From a virus, in IMG/VR virus record IMGVR_UViG_3300031707_006555, positions 1-27,546 of that record: 27,546 nucleotides of DNA, one strand, 5' to 3'. Below, in pieces: positions 24,639 through 27,546 of this stretch. Under the pieces are notes generated by a model. It was given only the letters and a program-made list of their open reading frames with translations. It did not search any database and had not been told where the DNA came from. Position 1 is the first letter of the stretch; every line of letters starts with the position of its first letter. Position numbers and translations under genes: made by a program.

Positions 24639-25139
24639 TTGAAATTATATATAAATATTAAAAAGATGACTTTCGAGGAAGAAGATAATCAAATTATCCA
24701 TGAAATTGTTTTAGAGGTAAATGATAAAGAAATACCTTGCTATGATTATGTAATTTCATTATCTGAAAGTGATAAATTTATCAAAGATACTCTTAAGATT
24801 TTTTATAAGAAGGATAAAGAAGGTCGAGATACAAAAGAAATTGAAAATAAAATCTTTGTAGTCAGAGAACAAAAAACTTGGTGGAGTCTTCCCCTTTATG
24901 AAATTATTGAAAGTAGTATTGAATTTTTCGATTATAAAAAATATAATTATTTTTCCAGAACTGAAAGAAGAGTAATACTGGCACGAAAGATAAATCAATT
25001 ATATAATATCCCTTCTGAATTAAAGACATTAAGAAAGACTTTTAAATATATAATGGATAATTTTAATATTCCTTATCCTGATTTTTTCAAAAAATACAAT
25101 GACAAAATAGAAACGATTATAAATAAAAATCCGAAATAA
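24639..25139 (+). CDS. protein of unknown function (TTG start)
   Basis: A 166-residue, charged, probably soluble alpha/beta protein. The frame opens with TTG at 24639, three bases after the hub stop; the first ATG is at 24666 (a nine-residue shorter product). No strong ribosome site precedes either start, so coupling to the hub gene is likely. The C-terminal half is helical and basic (RTERRVILARKINQLYNI, then LRKTFKYIMDNFNIPYPDFF). No family is recognised. Its position after the hub suggests a tail fibre assembly factor or an accessory morphogenesis protein, without direct support. Confidence 0.55.
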   Translation: MKLYINIKKMTFEEEDNQIIHEIVLEVNDKEIPCYDYVISLSESDKFIKDTLKIFYKKDKEGRDTKEIENKIFVVREQKTWWSLPLYEIIESSIEFFDYKKYNYFSRTERRVILARKINQLYNIPSELKTLRKTFKYIMDNFNIPYPDFFKKYNDKIETIINKNPK

Positions 25140-25167
25140 TTGTAAAATATAGAAAAAGGATTATAAT
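25140..25167 (+). promoter_or_regulatory. promoter of the lipoprotein genes
   Basis: TTGTAA (25140-25145) and a perfect TATAAT (25162-25167) with a 16-base spacer, in the first intergenic space for more than 3 kb. The first twelve bases (TTGTAAAATATA) are identical to the promoter before the capsid module. It gives the lipoproteins transcription independent of the late genes. Confidence 0.65.
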
Positions 25168-25170
25168 ATT

Positions 25171-25183
25171 AATAGTAACTATT
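25171..25183. promoter_or_regulatory. operator-like palindrome at the transcription start
   Basis: AATAGT and ACTATT are exact inverted complements around a central A. The palindrome begins four bases after the -10 box, so it covers the expected start point, where a repressor could block transcription. No second copy was noticed in the window. Confidence 0.4.
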
Positions 25184-25244
25184 CATTGCTTATATCGTAT
25201 TATATATTAGTAGTTTAAAGATAATTTTAGGGGGCATATAAGCA

Positions 25245-25649
25245 ATGAAAAGGAAAATTTTAATATCGTTCTTTATCATACTTTTAATTTTAGCCTTAAC
25301 CGGTTGCGGAATGATCCCTGAAGGTGATCCCGACTGGAATGATGAAAAAGAAATAGAAGAATTAATTAATTATTATTGGGATATGATTTCCGTTGGTGAT
25401 TATGAATTAGCTAAAATTTATTGTATCCCGGATGGGGATGCTTACAATGTAGTTGAGGAATATGAGGATTTAAATTATTCAAATCTAGAGTTCATTGTTA
25501 ACTATAATTGGATTAAAATAATAGAAGATGAAGCTATTGTTAGCATTGATCTTATTATAATTAAATCTAACGAAAGTGAAGTAGTCTGTGACTATATTAT
25601 GTATCTAACTAAAAGTTCTTCAATAACTGTAAATTGGATACTTAAATAA
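25245..25649 (+). CDS. small lipoprotein 1
   Basis: A 134-residue lipoprotein: MKRK, a hydrophobic stretch, then the lipobox LTGC with acylated Cys at 21. The mature part begins acidic (PEGDPDW) and contains YYWDMISVGDYELAKIYCI near 44-62, a pattern of small NTF2-like lipoproteins (DUF4878 style), which is a tentative fold call. It would be anchored on the outside of the host membrane. Phage-encoded lipoproteins at this kind of position are known to block superinfection (for example T5 Llp, TP-J34 Ltp). It has its own promoter and the ribosome site AGGGGG at 25229-25234. Its paralogue follows 55 bases later. Confidence 0.8.
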   Translation: MKRKILISFFIILLILALTGCGMIPEGDPDWNDEKEIEELINYYWDMISVGDYELAKIYCIPDGDAYNVVEEYEDLNYSNLEFIVNYNWIKIIEDEAIVSIDLIIIKSNESEVVCDYIMYLTKSSSITVNWILK

Positions 25650-25701
25650 AGATTTGTAATTTTATTGATTTAAAAAAGAATAATTTAAGGGAGATATATA
25701 A

Positions 25702-26169
25702 ATGATGAAAAGGAAATTTTTAATATCATTCTTGATTATACTTTTAATTTTAGCCTTAACCGGTTGCGGGATGATCGCTCCGGGTTTTCCTAACTGGATG
25801 TTAGCAGAAGATGCAGTTTATAACTACTGGCAGGCGATCATTAACCGGCAATACGAATTAGCTAAATGTTATTGCATAACTGACGGAGTTTGGTATAATA
25901 AGGTTGACGAGTGGGAAGAATATATCAATATTAATTCTGAAGGAGAGGCCTCAGTATTGATTTTTCTCGATAAGTTTTATAAACCGACTGAGGTAATCGG
26001 AGAGGATATTTATGATCCTGATATTAGAAATAATGCTATTGTATATGCAGAAATTATTACTCATAAAAGACCTTTTCCTTGTAGTTATGAAATAGATGTT
26101 GATGTCTTTGAATATGAAACAGAGTTACTTAAGCAAAATTACCCACCTGGAGACTGGGAACTTAAATAA
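25702..26169 (+). CDS. small lipoprotein 2, paralogue of lipoprotein 1
   Basis: A 155-residue lipoprotein (154 if it starts at the second ATG, 25705, as in its paralogue), with LTGC lipobox and acylated Cys at 22. The leader DNA matches that of lipoprotein 1 with five mismatches in 72 bases, while the mature parts share only short blocks such as QYELAKCYCITDG near 51-63. It is longer in the middle (about 70-110) and ends PPGDWELK. The ribosome site AAGGGAGA at 25687-25694 serves either ATG. A tandem duplication with strong divergence of the exposed part suggests selection for variety, as expected for exclusion or receptor-masking proteins. Confidence 0.8.
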   Translation: MMKRKFLISFLIILLILALTGCGMIAPGFPNWMLAEDAVYNYWQAIINRQYELAKCYCITDGVWYNKVDEWEEYININSEGEASVLIFLDKFYKPTEVIGEDIYDPDIRNNAIVYAEIITHKRPFPCSYEIDVDVFEYETELLKQNYPPGDWELK

Positions 26170-26191
26170 ATTTTAAAAATTAAATAACTTT

Positions 26192-26214
26192 AGAGCTCCA
26201 TTTTTAGAGAGCCA
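26192..26214 (+). repeat. duplicated leader box, copy 2 (AGAGCTCCA-N5-AGAGAGCCA)
   Basis: Same pair of nine-base elements as at 7761-7782, here with five T bases between them. Again it runs into a terminator stem and again a gene module follows, in this case lysis. The two terminators differ in loop and inner stem, so conservation of the boxes is not just a recent copy of the whole region. Confidence 0.6.
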
Positions 26215-26257
26215 GATTTTAAAAAGGTAAAAAACCTTAATGGATCTGGCTTTTTTT
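26208..26257 (+). terminator. rho-independent terminator before lysis genes
   Basis: AGCCAGAT (26210-26217) pairs with ATCTGGCT (26244-26251), with an inner AAGG/CCTT stem (26224-26227 with 26235-26238) and a run of seven T at 26251-26257. It ends lipoprotein transcription and separates it from the lysis genes, which must be reached by read-through or antitermination. Confidence 0.85.
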
Positions 26258-26294
26258 ATTTTGATTATAAAAAAAGATAAGGGGGAATGTTATT

Positions 26295-26480
26295 CTGGAG
26301 GGTTTAGCTAAAAAGATTGAGCAAATAATTAATCAATTTGCGACTGAAGAATTGGGTAATCGACTTAGCCAATTCGCTATGATTTCCTTTAAAGATATGA
26401 TTCTGAAAGAAATAAAATCTTATAAACCAATTGTAAATGAAACAGCTAAGGAAGTTAAGAAGGAGAAGGAGATGATGTAA
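26295..26480 (+). CDS. small pre-holin protein with non-ATG start
   Basis: The frame runs to TAA at 26478-26480 and encodes about 61 residues: an amphipathic N-terminal helix (GLAKKIEQIINQFATEELGN), a short middle (RLSQFAMISFKDMILKEI) and a Lys/Glu-rich tail. There is no ATG at the N-terminus. AAGGGGGA (26279-26286) lies eight bases before CTG at 26295 and five before ATT at 26292, so one of these rare starts is probably used. The stop overlaps the ATG of the holin-like gene (TAATG). Function is unknown; a small lysis-cassette protein is suggested by place. Confidence 0.6.
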   Translation: MEGLAKKIEQIINQFATEELGNRLSQFAMISFKDMILKEIKSYKPIVNETAKEVKKEKEMM

Positions 26481-26797
26481 TGATTGCAGCATTAATAGAA
26501 AACTATAAAGAGTTAACAGTAGTGGGTGTATTCGCTATAATAATGTCCTGGTATCTATGGCACCAGACAAAACAACAGTCAAAGCGTGAGGATAAGCGAG
26601 ATAAACAGCAAGACGAGGATAGGTTATTTCATCGAAACTTAATAACAAACGATTTAAAAAGTTTACATGATGACAATACTAAAAATACTGACTTAAATAA
26701 CCAGAGCATAATATTACTCAAGGACATAGGTGAGAACCAGACAAAATTATGTACTTTAATAGAGGGTGTCGATAGGAAAATAAATGGACGGAAATAA
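26480..26797 (+). CDS. holin-like membrane protein
   Basis: A 105-residue protein with one membrane segment near residues 12-28 (LTVVGVFAIIMSWYLWH), followed by a strongly charged stretch (QSKREDKRDKQQDEDR) and a helical C-terminal tail likely to form a coiled coil. This topology is shared by single-span holins and holin-accessory proteins such as the XhlA type. It lies immediately before and overlaps the endolysin gene by 14 bases, so a role in releasing or triggering the endolysin is likely. Whether it forms the hole itself cannot be decided from sequence. Confidence 0.7.
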   Translation: MIAALIENYKELTVVGVFAIIMSWYLWHQTKQQSKREDKRDKQQDEDRLFHRNLITNDLKSLHDDNTKNTDLNNQSIILLKDIGENQTKLCTLIEGVDRKINGRK

Positions 26798-27266
26798 AAA
26801 ATCTTTAGGTGACTTATCTACCAACTTCTGGTCCAAAGAGTTCCGCTGCCCCTGTCAAAAATGCAGAAGGAAAAAAGTTAGAGTAAGCAGTCTATTACTT
26901 TTTAAATTAGAAATGGTAAAGATGGCTTTTGACGGTAAACCGGTCATTGTATTAAGTGGAAACCGTTGCCTTGAAGAAAATAAAAGGGTAGGTGGCTATC
27001 CTGATTCTGAACATATACCTAATCCGGATGGGGAAGCTGCCGATATAAAAATAAAAGGGATAAAGCCTATCGATATAGGATTGGCTGCTGAAAAAATAGG
27101 CGGTATGAGAATAGGGATAGCCAAAACTTATTGCCACTTGGATATAAAACCTCCAAGTCCGAGCAAGTTCTGGATCTATATAGGGAAGAAAATTATTTAT
27201 TCCGGGTCCATAGAGAACAATGATCTGTTAAAGTTCTATCAAATTTTAACAGGGAAGAATATTTGA
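26784..27266 (+). CDS. endolysin, M15 family D-Ala-D-Ala peptidase
   Basis: A 160-residue zinc peptidase that cuts peptide cross-links of peptidoglycan at the end of infection. Family features in order: LSTNFWSKEFRCPC at 11-24, the usual opening; SGNRC at 58-62; SEH at 75-77 with zinc ligand H77; AAD at 85-87 with D87; and CHLDIKP at 117-123 with H118 and catalytic-type D120. Compared with the common S-x-H-x-x-G-x-A-x-D spacing, three extra residues stand between H77 and the Gly. The Cys cluster at 22, 24 and 27 may stabilise the N-terminus. There is no signal peptide or wall-binding domain, so it depends on a holin. Confidence 0.88.
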   Translation: MDGNKKSLGDLSTNFWSKEFRCPCQKCRRKKVRVSSLLLFKLEMVKMAFDGKPVIVLSGNRCLEENKRVGGYPDSEHIPNPDGEAADIKIKGIKPIDIGLAAEKIGGMRIGIAKTYCHLDIKPPSPSKFWIYIGKKIIYSGSIENNDLLKFYQILTGKNI

Positions 27267-27282
27267 TACTAATTTAAATTTA

Positions 27283-27288
27283 TATAAT
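27283..27288 (+). promoter_or_regulatory. possible -10 box before last gene
   Basis: TATAAT lies 28 bases before the ATG of the last gene, in an AT-rich spacer. A -35-like TTTGAT at 27262-27267 gives only a 15-base spacing, so this is weak; AT-rich chance occurrence is the main alternative. Confidence 0.25.
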
Positions 27289-27315
27289 AATGTTTAAGAA
27301 AGGAAGGTGATATAA

Positions 27316-27546
27316 ATGGATGATAAAATAATCGGTATTCCTAATCCAGATGAATACCCGGATTGGAAACCCGAAAAGGAACCAAAGCAATTTACCAGAA
27401 AAGAATTATCTGAATTAGAACATAGAGCATTTTCGCTTGGATTAACAACAAAAAATTCGGTATGGATAAAGGCTTATGAGAGATTAGGAAATGCAGCAAA
27501 TATTTTAGATGCTTTTATTGCAAGAACTGAATTAACTGGAAAATAA
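27316..27546 (+). CDS. small protein of unknown function
   Basis: A 76-residue protein after the endolysin, with a strong ribosome site AAGGAAGGTGA at 27300-27310. The N-terminal part is Pro/Asp-rich and acidic (IPNPDEYPDWKPEKEPKQ) and the rest is helical (RKELSELEHRAFSLGL, then AYERLGNAANILDAFIARTE). No family is recognised. It may be regulatory or a lysis-cassette accessory, and nothing in it decides. The window ends on its stop codon. Confidence 0.65.
   Translation: MDDKIIGIPNPDEYPDWKPEKEPKQFTRKELSELEHRAFSLGLTTKNSVWIKAYERLGNAANILDAFIARTELTGK

Noticed and set aside
27271-27280. AATTTAAATT palindrome as an operator before the last gene
   Set aside because: Such AT-only palindromes are expected by chance in this composition, and the nearby promoter is weak.

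Overview
This is a contiguous, one-strand block of late genes from a tailed double-stranded DNA phage or prophage. All convincing genes read on the + strand in the order small terminase, large terminase, portal, MuF-type head protein, scaffold, decoration, major capsid, head-tail connectors, tail tube, tail chaperone, tape measure, distal tail, fibre-like proteins, tail hub, and lysis genes. No contractile sheath or baseplate genes are seen, so a long flexible (siphovirus) tail is the best reading. The DNA is AT-rich, with heavy AGA/AGG arginine and ATA isoleucine use. That fits a low-GC, probably anaerobic bacterial host such as a Clostridia-like or Atribacterota-like lineage, but nothing in the window fixes the host. 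No integrase, repressor, replication, tRNA or CRISPR feature is visible, so the life style is open.

Layout. 1-3093: packaging (small and large terminase, portal). 3086-3925: a shortened UDP-sugar dehydrogenase-like gene lodged between portal and MuF. 3867-5504: MuF head protein with a C-terminal JAMM/MPN-like metalloprotease motif. 5504-7675: three small proteins surrounding a GT-B glycosyltransferase and a SAM methyltransferase. 7676-7862: a promoter-leader-terminator region. 7863-10396: scaffold, decoration/fibre and lambda gpE-like capsid. 10402-11819: four connector and completion proteins. 11840-13150: tail tube protein and a G/GT tail chaperone pair. The GT form needs a -1 ribosomal frameshift, which explains the apparently empty stretch 12969-13150. 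13147-14709: a C39/papain-like cysteine protease and a GT2 glycosyltransferase. 14711-18607: tape measure. 18610-24635: Dit-like protein, two fibre-like proteins that carry Sec signal peptides, a free-standing LAGLIDADG homing endonuclease between them, and the tail hub/fibre. 24639-26169: an unknown gene, then two paralogous lipoproteins with their own promoter and an operator-like palindrome. 26192-27546: a second copy of the leader/terminator element, a small non-ATG gene, a holin-like membrane protein, an M15 peptidase endolysin and a final small unknown gene.

How it works together. The core genes form a complete head-and-tail assembly line plus lysis. Scattered through it are cargo genes: sugar dehydrogenase, two glycosyltransferases, methyltransferase, cysteine protease, homing endonuclease and lipoproteins. 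They suggest three side activities: glycan modification of the virion or host surface, secreted or surface-displayed phage proteins, and lipoproteins that may change the host envelope. These side roles are inference; the core annotation rests on recognisable motifs and conserved gene order.
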